Notes: generated by a model not told the origin, from the letters alone. Positions 9,290-18,213 are shown, counted from the stretch's first letter. The stretch is 64,000 nucleotides of DNA from Verrucomicrobiaceae bacterium (GCA_027486655.1 JAIXOR010000026.1:1-64000); one strand, 5' to 3'. Numbers and translations: made by a program.

Positions 9290-10542
9290 CGGCGGCGGTT
9301 TCCCCCACCCCCTCCACCGGAAGCGGGTTTTGATGAGCCGGATTGGTGACCTCTTGATTTCGCACGGTCGTGGGAAAGGGCGAGTTCCTCGACGTGCCAA
9401 TTGTGATCATCCCAGCGAGGGATGGGCATCTTGATGGTTTTTTCGATCTCGCGGAGGAACTCGAGTTCATCCTCCGAGCAGAAGGAAACCGCCTTGCCCT
9501 CGGCACCCGCGCGGGCGGTGCGGCCGATGCGGTGGACGTAGGCTTCGGGCTCGTTGGGCAGATCGAAGTTCACCACCAGGCCGACGTCCTTCACGTCCAC
9601 ACCGCGGGCGGCGACGTCGGTGGCGACGAGGACCGGAGTGAGGCCTTTCTTGAATCGATCGAGCGCCTTCTCCCGCTGGGCCTGCGACTTGTTGCCATGG
9701 ATCGCATCCGCGGCAAAGCCAGCGGCGGTGAGGCTTTTGGCGAGCTTGTTGGCACCGTGTTTGGTGCGGCTGAAGACGATGGTGAGGTTCTGCCCCTGCA
9801 CACCGGCCTGGGCACGGAGGAGTTGTTCGAGGAGAGGACGTTTCGATTCGCGGGAGAGGAAGCAGATCTTCTGATCGATTTTCTCCGCGGTGGTCGATTG
9901 CGGGGCGATGCTGACGTGGGCCGGATCGCGCAGGATGGTGTTCGCCAGTTCGACGATGTTCGGAGCCAGGGTGGCGGAGAAGAACAGGGACTGGCGGCGC
10001 GCGGGCAGCAGGGAAACGATGCGTTTCACATCGCGCAGGAAACCCATGTCCAGCATGCGGTCCACCTCGTCGAGCACGAAGAACTCGACCTGGGAAAGGT
10101 CGACATGGCGTTGGTCGATGAGGTCGAGCAGGCGTCCCGGAGTGGCGACGAGCACATCCACGCCGCGGCGCATCGCATTGACCTGGGGCACTTGTCCCAC
10201 ACCGCCATAGATGAGCGTGTGGCTGAAGCGGACGTGGCGGCCGTATGTGGCGAAGCTCTTTCCGACCTGCGAGGCGAGCTCGCGGGTGGGAGCAAGCACC
10301 AGGGTGCGGCAGCAGCGGGAGCGGACCTGGGTCGGGCGATCGTGAAGCGCGTTGAGGATCGGCAGGGCGAATCCGGCGGTTTTTCCGGTGCCTGTCTGCG
10401 CACAGCCTAACAGGTCACGGCCTTCCAGCAGGAGCGGAATGGCCTGGGCCTGGATGGGCGAGGGCGTGGTGTATTCGAGTTCCTGGAGAACACGGTGGAG
10501 GGGCGCGGCCAGCGGCAGCGCCTCGAACGAGGTCGGGGTCAT
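9268..10542 (-). CDS. DEAD-box ATP-dependent RNA helicase (RhlE-like)
   Basis: A 424-residue RNA helicase with all core motifs: Q motif near residues 5-30 (SFEALPLAAPLHRVL...PSPIQAQAIP), Walker A AQTGTGKT, PTRELA, DEVDRMLD (the DEAD motif reads DEVD), SAT, then the second RecA domain with VFSRTKHGANKLAK, TDVAARGVD and HRIGRTARAG. A short basic, Gly-rich tail (SGGGGGGNRRRYGRGRR) is typical of RhlE-type proteins and binds RNA or the degradosome. These enzymes unwind structured RNA in ribosome assembly, mRNA decay or cold adaptation. The gene is preceded by a long hairpin-forming leader (10588-10630), which suggests control at RNA level. It overlaps the convergent hydrolase gene by 22 bases. Confidence 0.95.
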   Translation of the reverse strand: MTPTSFEALPLAAPLHRVLQELEYTTPSPIQAQAIPLLLEGRDLLGCAQTGTGKTAGFALPILNALHDRPTQVRSRCCRTLVLAPTRELASQVGKSFATYGRHVRFSHTLIYGGVGQVPQVNAMRRGVDVLVATPGRLLDLIDQRHVDLSQVEFFVLDEVDRMLDMGFLRDVKRIVSLLPARRQSLFFSATLAPNIVELANTILRDPAHVSIAPQSTTAEKIDQKICFLSRESKRPLLEQLLRAQAGVQGQNLTIVFSRTKHGANKLAKSLTAAGFAADAIHGNKSQAQREKALDRFKKGLTPVLVATDVAARGVDVKDVGLVVNFDLPNEPEAYVHRIGRTARAGAEGKAVSFCSEDELEFLREIEKTIKMPIPRWDDHNWHVEELALSHDRAKSRGHQSGSSKPASGGGGGGNRRRYGRGRR

Positions 10543-10793
10543 GGGGTCAAATTGCGGACCCGGCCCGATTGTGGGTGGTCCGCGGCGTCGATGAGCGATT
10601 ATGTTAGAACCTCAAACAATCTCTCATCGATGGAAGACCGGAAAAGGGCGGAGCCTTTCAAGCGGACCCGCGACGGCCTGAAACGACAGGCACGGCGGGA
10701 CCGATAGACGGATCCCGGCGGATGGCAAGCCAATTCCGACCCATATCCGGAGGAAATGCCGGAAAACCGGGCTGAAACCGTGGCTTCATCGAC
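10543..10793. other. Leader/intergenic region of the DEAD-box helicase
   Basis: Between the helicase start and the terminator of the Calx-beta gene no protein-like frame is seen. The region holds the helicase promoter (not confidently placed) and one striking inverted repeat at 10588-10630, listed separately. Confidence 0.5.
10588..10630 (-). promoter_or_regulatory. Long inverted repeat in the helicase 5' leader
   Basis: Arms TCGATGAGCGATT (10588-10600) and AATCTCTCATCGA (10618-10630) pair at 12 of 13 positions around a 17-base loop. The element ends 46 bases upstream of the helicase start codon and, if transcribed, would form a strong stem-loop in the mRNA leader. There is no T-run, so it is not a simple terminator. 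A structured leader could serve helicase autoregulation, as known for some cold-shock DEAD-box mRNAs. That role is inferred; the pairing is seen directly. Confidence 0.5.
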
Positions 10794-10828
10794 AAAAAAA
10801 GCGCCCGACCGCCGGGGCGGAGGGGCGC
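10794..10828 (-). terminator. Rho-independent terminator of the Calx-beta protein gene
   Basis: On the minus strand a hairpin with outer arms GCGCCC/GGGCGC and inner arms CCGCC/GGCGG is followed by seven T residues (A-run 10794-10800 on the plus strand). It lies 24 bases beyond the stop codon of the gene at 10852-11757, exactly where an intrinsic terminator is expected. Confidence 0.85.
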
Positions 10829-10851
10829 GTGAGGGAGGAAACGGGGATGGA

Positions 10852-11757
10852 TCACTCGTTGTCGCGGATCGTCACCATCGTGCTCGACTGGGGTCCAAGG
10901 AAGGCCTTGAAGCCTTGCGGATTGCTCAGTTGGATGGTGAAGGTGCGGGCGGCATCGTTGATATCGTTGTCCAGGATCGGGACGGTGATCGTCTTCTGGG
11001 TTTCCGCGTCGCCGAAGACGAGGGTGCCGCTGGTGGGAGTGAAGTCCGCGCTGCCGGCGGTGCCGTTCACGGTGGCGTAGTCCACGGTCACGCGGCCGTA
11101 TTTATTGGTATCGCGCCAGACCACCACGGAGACGGTTCCGGCGTTTTCATTCACGCTGGTGTTGGTGCGCTTGAAGACCACGCGGGGGGCGGCGTTGACG
11201 GTCAGCTTGGAGCCGGCCATGAACTTGAGCGTGCCAATCGAGGCCACCTGGGCGGGAGTGAGCTTGGGCTTGCTGGTGAACTTGACGTTGTTGACATCGA
11301 ACTTGCAGAGGCCGTTGTCGGCGATGGATGCGCTGACATTGAAGGAGATGGTCACCTTGCCGATGTTGGGCAGGGTTTTGGTTCCCGAGACCGGGATGTT
11401 CGCGAGCGTTCCGCCGAGTTTTCCATCGGTATCGAAGAAATCGCCGGAAAGCTGTTCGGACGATCCCTTCTTCACGAACTCGAGGAACTGGGCGATCGGC
11501 ATGCCCTGAGGCCCGAGGATGGAGCCAAGCACGGTGTTTGCCGGGCTTTTCACGCTGCCGACGAGGTCGTAGCGATAGGAGGCCGACTGGGCGACGAACT
11601 TGTCGACGCTGGTGGCGGCGATGGTTTTCCCGGGGCCGAATTCAGCGCCGGTGAGGATGACGCCGACGCGGCCGAAGGACTCCGCGCGGGCGGCGGAAAT
11701 GGACGCAAGCCCGAGGCAGACAAGCGCGGACTTGAGGGTGATGGAGGCGGATTTCAT
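10852..11757 (-). CDS. Secreted protein with C-terminal Calx-beta domain
   Basis: A 301-residue exported protein. The ATG at 11757 is chosen because it opens a signal peptide (MKSASITLKSALVCLGLASISAARA); the frame extends upstream to 11880 without a sensible N-terminus. Residues about 25-190 are an unrecognised beta-rich region. The last 110 residues match a Calx-beta domain: VNENAGTVSVVV, DYATVNGTAGSADFTPTSGTLVFGDAETQKTITVPILDN, FTIQLSNP, and the closing VTIRDNE. Calx-beta domains bind calcium and are common in adhesion and surface proteins. It is followed by its own terminator and is divergent from lpxC-fabZ (199-base gap). The role is unknown; a cell-surface structural or adhesive function is plausible. 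Confidence 0.8.
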   Translation of the reverse strand: MKSASITLKSALVCLGLASISAARAESFGRVGVILTGAEFGPGKTIAATSVDKFVAQSASYRYDLVGSVKSPANTVLGSILGPQGMPIAQFLEFVKKGSSEQLSGDFFDTDGKLGGTLANIPVSGTKTLPNIGKVTISFNVSASIADNGLCKFDVNNVKFTSKPKLTPAQVASIGTLKFMAGSKLTVNAAPRVVFKRTNTSVNENAGTVSVVVWRDTNKYGRVTVDYATVNGTAGSADFTPTSGTLVFGDAETQKTITVPILDNDINDAARTFTIQLSNPQGFKAFLGPQSSTMVTIRDNE

Positions 11758-11956
11758 GGAGTTGTTGGGGTAACGAGACGATGGGGTGTGGTTCGCATGG
11801 CCGGAAAGAAGACCCACGAACCGCGGGAAAACCAACCTCCAAGCGCATCGGGAGACTAAAAGGATTTGATTATCGGTCAATCCGATTCATCCGCAGACCG
11901 CCGGCAGGAAGATTCCGGCTTGATCAGAGCGGCCGGACTAGGGAACCTCGCCGCTC

Positions 11957-13270
11957 ATGTCAGCTGTCCAACACACCCTTGCCGGACCGGCCACGCTCGA
12001 GGGGACCTCCCTGCACACCGGCGAGAAAGTCACCCTTACGATCAAACCCGCTCCCGAGGACCACGGGTTCAAGTTCCGGCGCATCGATTTGCCCGACCAG
12101 CCGTTCATTGCGGCGGATGTCGAGAAAGTGCAGACCGTCGAACGCGCCACCACGCTGGCGGAGGGCTCGGTGAAGGTTCACACGGTGGAGCACGTCATTT
12201 CCGCCTTGACCGGCATGGGCGTGGACAACGCGCTGATCGAGATGGACGCCAACGAACCGCCGATCGGCGATGGTTCGTCGCGGCCCTATGTCGAGATGAT
12301 CAAGAAGGTGGGTCTTGTGCCGCAGAATGCGCTTCGCCGCGTCTGGGAGATCCGCGAGACGATGCACATCGAGACTGGCGATGGCACGCTGATCACCATC
12401 GTGCCGAGCAAGACCTTCCGGGTCTCCGTGACCAACGTGGGCCCCGAGGGCCGCTTCACCCAGTATTTCTCCGCGGAGGTTACCCCCGAGACTTACGAGC
12501 GGGAAATCTCGTCGGCCCGGACCTTTGTGTATTACGAAGACGTGAAGCCGCTTTTGGAGAAAGGCCTGATCAAGGGCGGCTCCCTGGAAAGCGCGGTGGT
12601 GATCCGTGGAAACGAGATCATGTCCAAGGAGCCGATGCGCTTCACCAACGAATTCGCCCGCCACAAGGCGCTCGACCTGATCGGCGATCTGATGCTGGCC
12701 GGGGTGCGGATTCTCGGCCACGTGATCGCGGTCAAGCCCGGGCATGGTCCGAACACCAAGATGGCGGCCAAGCTCAAGTCCGAATACATCCGGATGCGTT
12801 CCATGGTGCCGGCGGACGTGATCCTGCCCGTGGGCGAGAGCGTTCTGGACATCAACGAAGTTCTCAAGATCCTGCCGCATCGTTATCCGTTCCTCATGGT
12901 GGACCGCATTGTGGACTGCCTGAGCGAGACCAAGTGCACGGGCGTCAAGAACGTGACCATCAACGAGCCCTTCTTCCCCGGCCATTTCCCCGGGCATCCG
13001 ATCATGCCGGGCGTGCTCCAATTGGAGGCGATGGCTCAGGTATCATCCGTCCTGATGCTGAGGAAACCGGAAAACACAGGAAAAATCGGCTATTTCATGA
13101 GTGCGGACAACGTCAAGTGGCGCCGCCCCGTGCTGCCGGGAGACACGCTTTTCATCGAGACCGAGATCCTGAAGATGCGCGGCTCGATCGGTCAGACGCG
13201 CTGCCGCTGCCTTGTGAACGGCGAGGTGGTCTCCGAAGCCGAACTCAAGTTCGCGTTGATGGACCGCTGA
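11957..13270 (+). CDS. lpxC/fabZ: Bifunctional LpxC-FabZ: UDP-acyl-GlcNAc deacetylase / (3R)-hydroxyacyl-ACP dehydratase
   Basis: A 437-residue fusion joining the committed step of lipid A synthesis to a fatty-acid elongation enzyme. LpxC occupies about residues 1-290, with zinc-ligand motif VHTVEH (His79), catalytic-loop [17 protein letters not shown] and [15 protein letters not shown] (second zinc ligands His and Asp). FabZ follows (about 295-437) with [14 protein letters not shown] and the catalytic-helix block [19 protein letters not shown]. The two activities compete for (R)-3-hydroxyacyl-ACP, so joining them may balance lipid A against phospholipid. The fusion is known from Bacteroidota and some other phyla. 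The gene ends 12 bases from the convergent ccsA gene, with a hairpin covering both stops. Confidence 0.97.
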   Translation: MSAVQHTLAGPATLEGTSLHTGEKVTLTIKPAPEDHGFKFRRIDLPDQPFIAADVEKVQTVERATTLAEGSVKVHTVEHVISALTGMGVDNALIEMDANEPPIGDGSSRPYVEMIKKVGLVPQNALRRVWEIRETMHIETGDGTLITIVPSKTFRVSVTNVGPEGRFTQYFSAEVTPETYEREISSARTFVYYEDVKPLLEKGLIKGGSLESAVVIRGNEIMSKEPMRFTNEFARHKALDLIGDLMLAGVRILGHVIAVKPGHGPNTKMAAKLKSEYIRMRSMVPADVILPVGESVLDINEVLKILPHRYPFLMVDRIVDCLSETKCTGVKNVTINEPFFPGHFPGHPIMPGVLQLEAMAQVSSVLMLRKPENTGKIGYFMSADNVKWRRPVLPGDTLFIETEILKMRGSIGQTRCRCLVNGEVVSEAELKFALMDR

Positions 13271-13286
13271 GGGAGAATCCCCTCAG
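13267..13286. terminator. Short hairpin spanning both stop codons of lpxC-fabZ and ccsA
   Basis: CTGAGGG (13267-13273) and CCCTCAG (13280-13286) are perfectly complementary around a six-base loop. The TGA stop of lpxC-fabZ (13268-13270) and the stop of the convergent ccsA (13283-13285 on the minus strand) are both inside the arms. No T-run follows, so terminator function is an inference. Confidence 0.45.
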
Positions 13287-15283
13287 ACGGAGGGCACGGA
13301 TGCCGCATTTCCCGCCTCGCGGGCGGGTTTGCGGGACATCTCGATGGCGCGGACGATGAAGCCGAAGATCAGCAATGCGGAGATCACCGCGTAGAAGGTC
13401 CAGATCGTGTTTTTGCCTGCGGTGAATCCGTAGTTGTGGAGGCCCACGCCGAGGAAGTTCACGTGCCACCATGAGAAAGTGACCACGATGGCGGTGAAGA
13501 GCGATGACAGGTGGATGCCCCAGCCGCGGATGTAGCCGCCGAGGCGGGCGTGCAGGATGGAGAGCGTCCACAGCACGATGAGCAAGGCCCCGTTTTCCTT
13601 CGGATCCCAGCCCCAGAATCGACCCCAGGAATAGTTCGCCCAGATGCCGCCGAGCACCGTGCCGACGAGCGAGAGGAACAAGGTGAAGCAGAGCATCCCG
13701 TAGACCGTGCGTGTCAGCGAGCGACGCAGGTCCTTGTCCTCGCCATCGAGGTTGAGACCGCGCATCAGGATGTAGCCGGCGGAGAGGAACGCGGAGAGCA
13801 GACCCGCCGAATATCCGAGAGTGATGGTGATCACGTGGGTGGTGAGCCAGAAGTTCGAGTCGAGCACAGCCACGAGCGGGTCCATGTGGTCCTTGGCGTC
13901 ACCGAGTTCAAAGCGCCGTGCGAGGATGATCAGGCCGGTGCCGATGATCGGGGCTATGCCGAGGGCGAAGCGGCGGCGGGTGAGCCACTCGACGAGGAGC
14001 GAGAAGAACACCACGGAGGTGGCGATGAAGATCACCGTGTCGTAGAGGTTTCCGACGGGCGGGCGCTCCATGATGATGCAGCGCTTCACGATGGCGATCG
14101 TGCAGTAGGCCAGACCGGCGAGGGTGGCGGCGACTGTGATCCACGAAAACACCCTGGCGGAGCGGCCGGAGCCCAGCGTCCACATTCCCAGCGCGGCGAT
14201 GGTGCCAATGAGGAACCAGACGAGCGCATAGAGGAACCAGTTCTTGTGATAGTAGGCAGCCTCAAGTGCCACGTGCCGGTATTCGCCACGGGTCGTGGCA
14301 CGCTCGACGAAGCGGTCCCGCGAGCTGATCAGCGCCTTGCGGAAGGCCGCCTCATCATCCACCGAGCGGGCCGTGGTTTCCAGCGACTTGATGTCCTCGA
14401 TGGCGGTTTCCGCCTGTTTGGATGCGCCGCTCATCACATCCATGATCGAGTTGCCCGCGCTCGACCAGGTGGTGGTTTCCCGGGTTGAGGGAGGAATGAT
14501 GAAAAGTCCGAATTTGGCGAAATTCGCGGCATCCAGCACCTGTTCCAGCAGGTCTCTCAGACGGGGCTCCATCGACTGCCCGCCGCCATGGCCGATCTGT
14601 GCACGGATGGTGGGTGCGGTGGTCATGAGCGCGCTGACGTCGGCGCGCTTGTCCGGTCCCCCGTTCTCGCCGGAGCCGCGGAGGATCACGCCGGAGCGAG
14701 CGAAGCTGAAGTAGCCGATGAGGCTCTCATACATCTGGAGATTGGCGGCGAGGTCGACGATCTGGTTCTGGATGGGATCGCGTTTCTTCGAATCGATGGG
14801 GCGATAGGTCTGGGCGAGTTCGCCGAGTTTGTCGCGTCCGGGCTCGATGTCCGCGTAGCTGTAGCGGTCCCGCTTGCCGCGGGTCTTCACGCCGATGGCT
14901 TCGAGCGCGGACGAGTTATCGATGCGGAAGGTCGGCTGATGGATGGAGAACTGCGGGCGGAACAAGGCATCGAGAAGCCAGGCCGTGGGCTTGAGTTTGA
15001 TCTCGCCGGAGCTTCCCTCGATCTTCATCGAGCGCGCACCGTGCAGGGCGAGCATGGTGAATCCGGCATAGGTGGAAAGCGGCTTGATGCGTCCGCCATC
15101 CTGAAGCGGCAGCGATTCGGCGGCGAGCAGGGTTTCCTCGGACCACGGCGTGTAGCCATCCACCTTGCGGACCTCGCCCTTGGGCAGGTTGTCCACCACG
15201 ACATTGTAGAGCACCGCGGCCAGCCCCAGCATGGCGAGGGCGGCGGCGATCCAGCGACCGGCTCGGAACGGGGCGTCAGACAT
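13283..15283 (-). CDS. ccsA: Cytochrome c maturation protein CcsA with large extracytoplasmic N-terminal region
   Basis: A 666-residue System II haem-handling protein. The C-terminal 340 residues carry about eight membrane spans and the haem-binding WWD-type signature (GGIWANYSWGRFWGWDPKENGALL), followed by the histidine-containing WWHVNFLGVGLH. The N-terminal half has one span (about 12-32) and a large hydrophilic domain beginning with SLPLQDGGRIKPLSTYAGFTMLALHG, a motif seen in long CcsA forms. CcsA carries haem across the membrane with ResB/CcsB and ligates it to apocytochromes. The start overlaps the end of the resB-like gene by eight bases, so the two are translationally coupled. The cytochromes encoded in this window (2520-7100 and 21885-23744) are likely clients. 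Confidence 0.92.
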   Translation of the reverse strand: MSDAPFRAGRWIAAALAMLGLAAVLYNVVVDNLPKGEVRKVDGYTPWSEETLLAAESLPLQDGGRIKPLSTYAGFTMLALHGARSMKIEGSSGEIKLKPTAWLLDALFRPQFSIHQPTFRIDNSSALEAIGVKTRGKRDRYSYADIEPGRDKLGELAQTYRPIDSKKRDPIQNQIVDLAANLQMYESLIGYFSFARSGVILRGSGENGGPDKRADVSALMTTAPTIRAQIGHGGGQSMEPRLRDLLEQVLDAANFAKFGLFIIPPSTRETTTWSSAGNSIMDVMSGASKQAETAIEDIKSLETTARSVDDEAAFRKALISSRDRFVERATTRGEYRHVALEAAYYHKNWFLYALVWFLIGTIAALGMWTLGSGRSARVFSWITVAATLAGLAYCTIAIVKRCIIMERPPVGNLYDTVIFIATSVVFFSLLVEWLTRRRFALGIAPIIGTGLIILARRFELGDAKDHMDPLVAVLDSNFWLTTHVITITLGYSAGLLSAFLSAGYILMRGLNLDGEDKDLRRSLTRTVYGMLCFTLFLSLVGTVLGGIWANYSWGRFWGWDPKENGALLIVLWTLSILHARLGGYIRGWGIHLSSLFTAIVVTFSWWHVNFLGVGLHNYGFTAGKNTIWTFYAVISALLIFGFIVRAIEMSRKPAREAGNAASVPSV

Positions 15284-16499
15284 GGCGTTTCTTGCGGGTG
15301 TTCGAGGACAGATAGGAGAAGAACCGGGTGAGGAAAGTGATCAACATGCCGAGGGTGACGATGTAGAGGCTGTATTCCGGCCACTTGTCCGCGGGGTTGC
15401 GGACGATTTCAAAGACCGAATACATCTTCTGCCCGGGGCCTGCGCCCGGAGGTCCGTAGCTGGCTTGGAAGAACGTGAGTCCCTCGTAGCGCATCGGCTC
15501 GTTCATCTGGATGGTGACCTTGGCCTCGCCGCCGTTTTCGATGCGGGTGATTTTGCTCACGAACTTCGAGGGCTTCATCGTTCCCGGATGGAAGTCCGCG
15601 GTGAACTCATCGAGCCTTACGGTGAAGGGCATGGGCCAGAGGCGCTTGCGCATGTCCACAGTGAAGATCCGGTCGCCCTCGCGCACGGTGAAGGGGTGGA
15701 AACTTGCGCCGGCGAGGATGAAGGGATCGTCCTTGCGGCCATCACGGCGGACCACCCGCGCATAGCAGGCCGCGGTGTTGGCCTCGGCGTTGATTTCACC
15801 GGGTTTCTCCATCAGATAGTAGCCATCCACCTGCCGCTGGCCCTTGTCCGGGGCACGCTCGGTGATCGATACCGGCGCGGCATGGGTGAGATAACCGGCG
15901 ATTTCGAGATCGAAGGGCAGGTTTGGCAGCTTGAAGGTCCGCGAGGCGCCGTCGGTGAGATCGTCGATCAGCTTGCCGCGGATGACGTGGATGTTGCCAG
16001 CCTTGCCGTCCTTGATCTCAGAAACCTCGACGACGTATTCGAAGTAGTCCTCTGCGGTGTTGCTGGACTCCCCTTCCCCGACGGCCATGTTGCCGCGTTC
16101 CGAGAAGTGGTGGGCGACTCCGCCGCCGATGAGCATGAGGATGATGCCGAGGTGGGAGATCAGGTTGCCGATGTGGGCGGCACCCTTGCGGATGCGGATC
16201 ACGCCGCCGAGGATCAGGTTGATGAGCAGAACCACTCCCACCCAGTAGCCTCCGGGCAGCGGCAGCGGGACGATCTTGCCCTTGATCTCGGGGAGGAGGA
16301 CCACCGAGCGCCAGTCGAAGTACTTGTTGAGGGTCGGATAGAGCCCGTTGTCGATCTGCTCCAGGGTGGCGAACCAGGTGAGCACGCCTAACAGCAGCAG
16401 CGTGACCGTGGCGAGGCCAAAGCCGGAGAAGAAGTCAAACAGGATGACCCCGATCGAGCGCGGTGCGCGTGGTGGTTTGTCTTCGGCGGTGTTCTCCAT
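15276..16499 (-). CDS. resB: Cytochrome c biogenesis protein ResB/CcsB
   Basis: A 407-residue System II partner of CcsA. Membrane spans occur near residues 20-45 (FFSGFGLATVTLLLLGVLTWFATLEQ, the ResB start motif), 85-105 (YWVGVVLLINLILGG), 112-130 and close to the C-terminus (YSLYIVTLGMLITFLTRFF). A long extracytoplasmic domain lies between them. The pattern YEGLTFFQASYGPPG near the end is typical of ResB. Together with the downstream, overlapping ccsA it forms the haem-translocating complex. It lies 36 bases downstream of a lipoprotein gene, so all three are probably one operon. Confidence 0.9.
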   Translation of the reverse strand: MENTAEDKPPRAPRSIGVILFDFFSGFGLATVTLLLLGVLTWFATLEQIDNGLYPTLNKYFDWRSVVLLPEIKGKIVPLPLPGGYWVGVVLLINLILGGVIRIRKGAAHIGNLISHLGIILMLIGGGVAHHFSERGNMAVGEGESSNTAEDYFEYVVEVSEIKDGKAGNIHVIRGKLIDDLTDGASRTFKLPNLPFDLEIAGYLTHAAPVSITERAPDKGQRQVDGYYLMEKPGEINAEANTAACYARVVRRDGRKDDPFILAGASFHPFTVREGDRIFTVDMRKRLWPMPFTVRLDEFTADFHPGTMKPSKFVSKITRIENGGEAKVTIQMNEPMRYEGLTFFQASYGPPGAGPGQKMYSVFEIVRNPADKWPEYSLYIVTLGMLITFLTRFFSYLSSNTRKKRHV

Positions 16500-16535
16500 G
16501 GTCGGTGGGTGCGGGCGCGGGCGAGATACGGAGCT

Positions 16536-17147
16536 TCACTCGGCCATCTTCAGGCCTTTGGAGAAATTCTCGAGAACCGGGCGGGCGGCGGTGACTTCCG
16601 CCTCCGGCCCGACCATTTTCACGGTGACGATCTGTCCGCCGATCGAGGCGACCACACCGGCCAGGGCGTATCCGGGTCTGGGCGGGGATCCCATGCCGGA
16701 CGCGTATTCGCCCTTGGCCTCCACCCAGGTGCCCGGAGTGCCGGCCAGTCCGACGGTGCGCATTTTCGCGAGGCCGGCGGCGTCCACTTCCGGCGCGCCG
16801 AACTGCTTGAGCCAGCGGTTCACGTTGTCGAGCACGCTGCCGGATGAAATGGACACCCAGACCTCGCCCATGCCGCTTTCTCCGAAGCGGTAGTTGAGCA
16901 GACGGAACTGGGAGGCGGGCAAGGCCAGCCAACCCTGCGGGGTCTCACCGGTCACCGGACTGGGTCTGGCATCGCGGAAACGTTCGTCGCTGGTGGCGTT
17001 CAGCTTGGGCGAAGCGTCGCGGGTGGTGGCGTCGCGGGTCTCGGTGACCACGACCTCGCTGCCGTTCTTGCGGCAGGACGTCATGGCGGCGAGGCAGCAG
17101 ATCAGGATGGTGGTTCGGCCGATCACGCCGGGGCGATACCCCTGCAT
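16536..17147 (-). CDS. Putative lipoprotein, first gene of the cytochrome-maturation operon
   Basis: A 203-residue protein with a lipobox-like LAAMTSC at the end of a hydrophobic signal, suggesting a membrane-anchored periplasmic lipoprotein. A Thr/Asp-rich linker follows. Then comes a compact domain (about 65-200) with GWLALPASQFRLLNYRFGE, GEVWVSISSG, NVNRWLKQFGAPEVD and TVGLAGTPGTWVEAKGEY. I do not recognise a characterised family, although this pattern recurs beside resB/ccsA genes in related bacteria as far as I recall. Position suggests a helper in cytochrome c maturation or periplasmic redox control (inference only). Confidence 0.75.
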   Translation of the reverse strand: MQGYRPGVIGRTTILICCLAAMTSCRKNGSEVVVTETRDATTRDASPKLNATSDERFRDARPSPVTGETPQGWLALPASQFRLLNYRFGESGMGEVWVSISSGSVLDNVNRWLKQFGAPEVDAAGLAKMRTVGLAGTPGTWVEAKGEYASGMGSPPRPGYALAGVVASIGGQIVTVKMVGPEAEVTAARPVLENFSKGLKMAE

Positions 17148-17270
17148 CCACCACCGCGCAAGTGGAAACGGGTAACCGACCGGCAGGGAAAACGCGGTCG
17201 AATCCCCCGCGGACGGGAATTCGGAGTGGCGGAAGGGCCATCGGAGGGCTTAGGCTCGGGGCCACCCGCC

Positions 17271-18197
17271 ATGCTTGCCTTCTCGACTTGTTGGAACAAC
17301 AGCCGCCACACCGATGGCGAGAGGATGATCGAGGAGATCGTGGAGCTCGGGTTTTCCCACATCGAGCTGTCCCACGGCATGACGATCGCCAAGCTGCCGG
17401 GCATCCGCAATGCCTTCCAGCGCGGGCTTTTCACCTGCTCGGGCGTGCACAACTACTTTCCCTCACCGGTGGAGGTGATGATCGACGCGCCGGACGCGTA
17501 TGAGTTCACCTCGCACCGCCCTTTTGACCGGCAGCGGGCCATGGAGATGACCCTGCGGACGCTGGATCTCGCGGCGGAGTTCGGTGCGAGGTATCTCGTG
17601 CTGCACATGGGCTCGGTGCCGTTGAACCCGAAGAAGTGGACCAAGCCGTTGACGGCCATGGTGGCGGAGGGACGGGCGCACGATGCGGACTTCATCAAGA
17701 CGCGGATCGCCTTTGTCAAAAAACGCGAGAAAACCGGGCCTCTGTATTTCAACCGCGCGATCGAGGCCTTGGAAAAGATTGCCGGCCATGCGGAAACGCT
17801 GGGCGTGCGGCTTGCGATCGAGTCGAGATCGAGGTTCGAGGACATGCCCACGGAGCGGGAAATGCTCGCGCTCCAGAAGCACTTCGCGGACTGCCCATGG
17901 GTCGGGTATTGGCACGACTTCGGGCACGTCCAGCTCAAGCACAACCTTGGCTTGCTGGATCACCACGAGTGGCTGGAACGCATCTCGCCCCACCTGATCG
18001 GCGGTCATGTTCACGACGTCGAGTGGCCGGCGCGGGACCATCGGGTTCCGTTCGGAGGCACACTGGATTATGCCTCGCTGCTGCGGTTTTTCCCGACGGG
18101 TTGCCCGCTGGTGTGGGAGCTCAGCCCGACGCGCGATGCGGACGAGATCCGGCAGGCATTGCTCCGCTGGCGGAGTGAGTTCCCGGAACGATCGTGA
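17271..18197 (+). CDS. TIM-barrel sugar phosphate isomerase/epimerase-type protein (AP endonuclease 2 fold)
   Basis: A 308-residue xylose-isomerase-like TIM barrel. The ATG at 17271 gives the standard first strand (MLAFSTCWNN); the frame is open upstream but without protein character. Metal-site patterns of the family are present: IEEIVELGFSHIELS, GARYLVLHMGSV, VRLAIESRSRFEDMPTE (Glu ligand), VGYWHDFGHVQLKHNLG (Asp/His) and IGGHVHDVEWPARDHRVPFGGTLDYASLL (His/Asp). Members isomerise sugars or sugar acids, or act on inositols. The substrate is unknown. It converges on the cysteine desulfurase gene, 13 bases apart. Confidence 0.85.
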   Translation: MLAFSTCWNNSRHTDGERMIEEIVELGFSHIELSHGMTIAKLPGIRNAFQRGLFTCSGVHNYFPSPVEVMIDAPDAYEFTSHRPFDRQRAMEMTLRTLDLAAEFGARYLVLHMGSVPLNPKKWTKPLTAMVAEGRAHDADFIKTRIAFVKKREKTGPLYFNRAIEALEKIAGHAETLGVRLAIESRSRFEDMPTEREMLALQKHFADCPWVGYWHDFGHVQLKHNLGLLDHHEWLERISPHLIGGHVHDVEWPARDHRVPFGGTLDYASLLRFFPTGCPLVWELSPTRDADEIRQALLRWRSEFPERS

Positions 18198-18213
18198 CCG
18201 GCGCGGGCGGTCA
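18195..18213. terminator. Hairpin built from two convergent stop codons
   Basis: TGACCG (18195-18200) and CGGTCA (18208-18213) pair perfectly around a seven-base GC loop. The first three and last three bases are the stop codons of the TIM-barrel gene (plus) and the cysteine desulfurase gene (minus). No T-run is present, so this is at best a weak bidirectional termination or 3'-end protecting element. Confidence 0.35.

Noticed and set aside
11866-13359. Plus-strand 497-codon frame overlapping lpxC-fabZ
   Set aside because: Alternative frame of the LpxC-FabZ gene, rich in Arg/Gly/His, without any motif.
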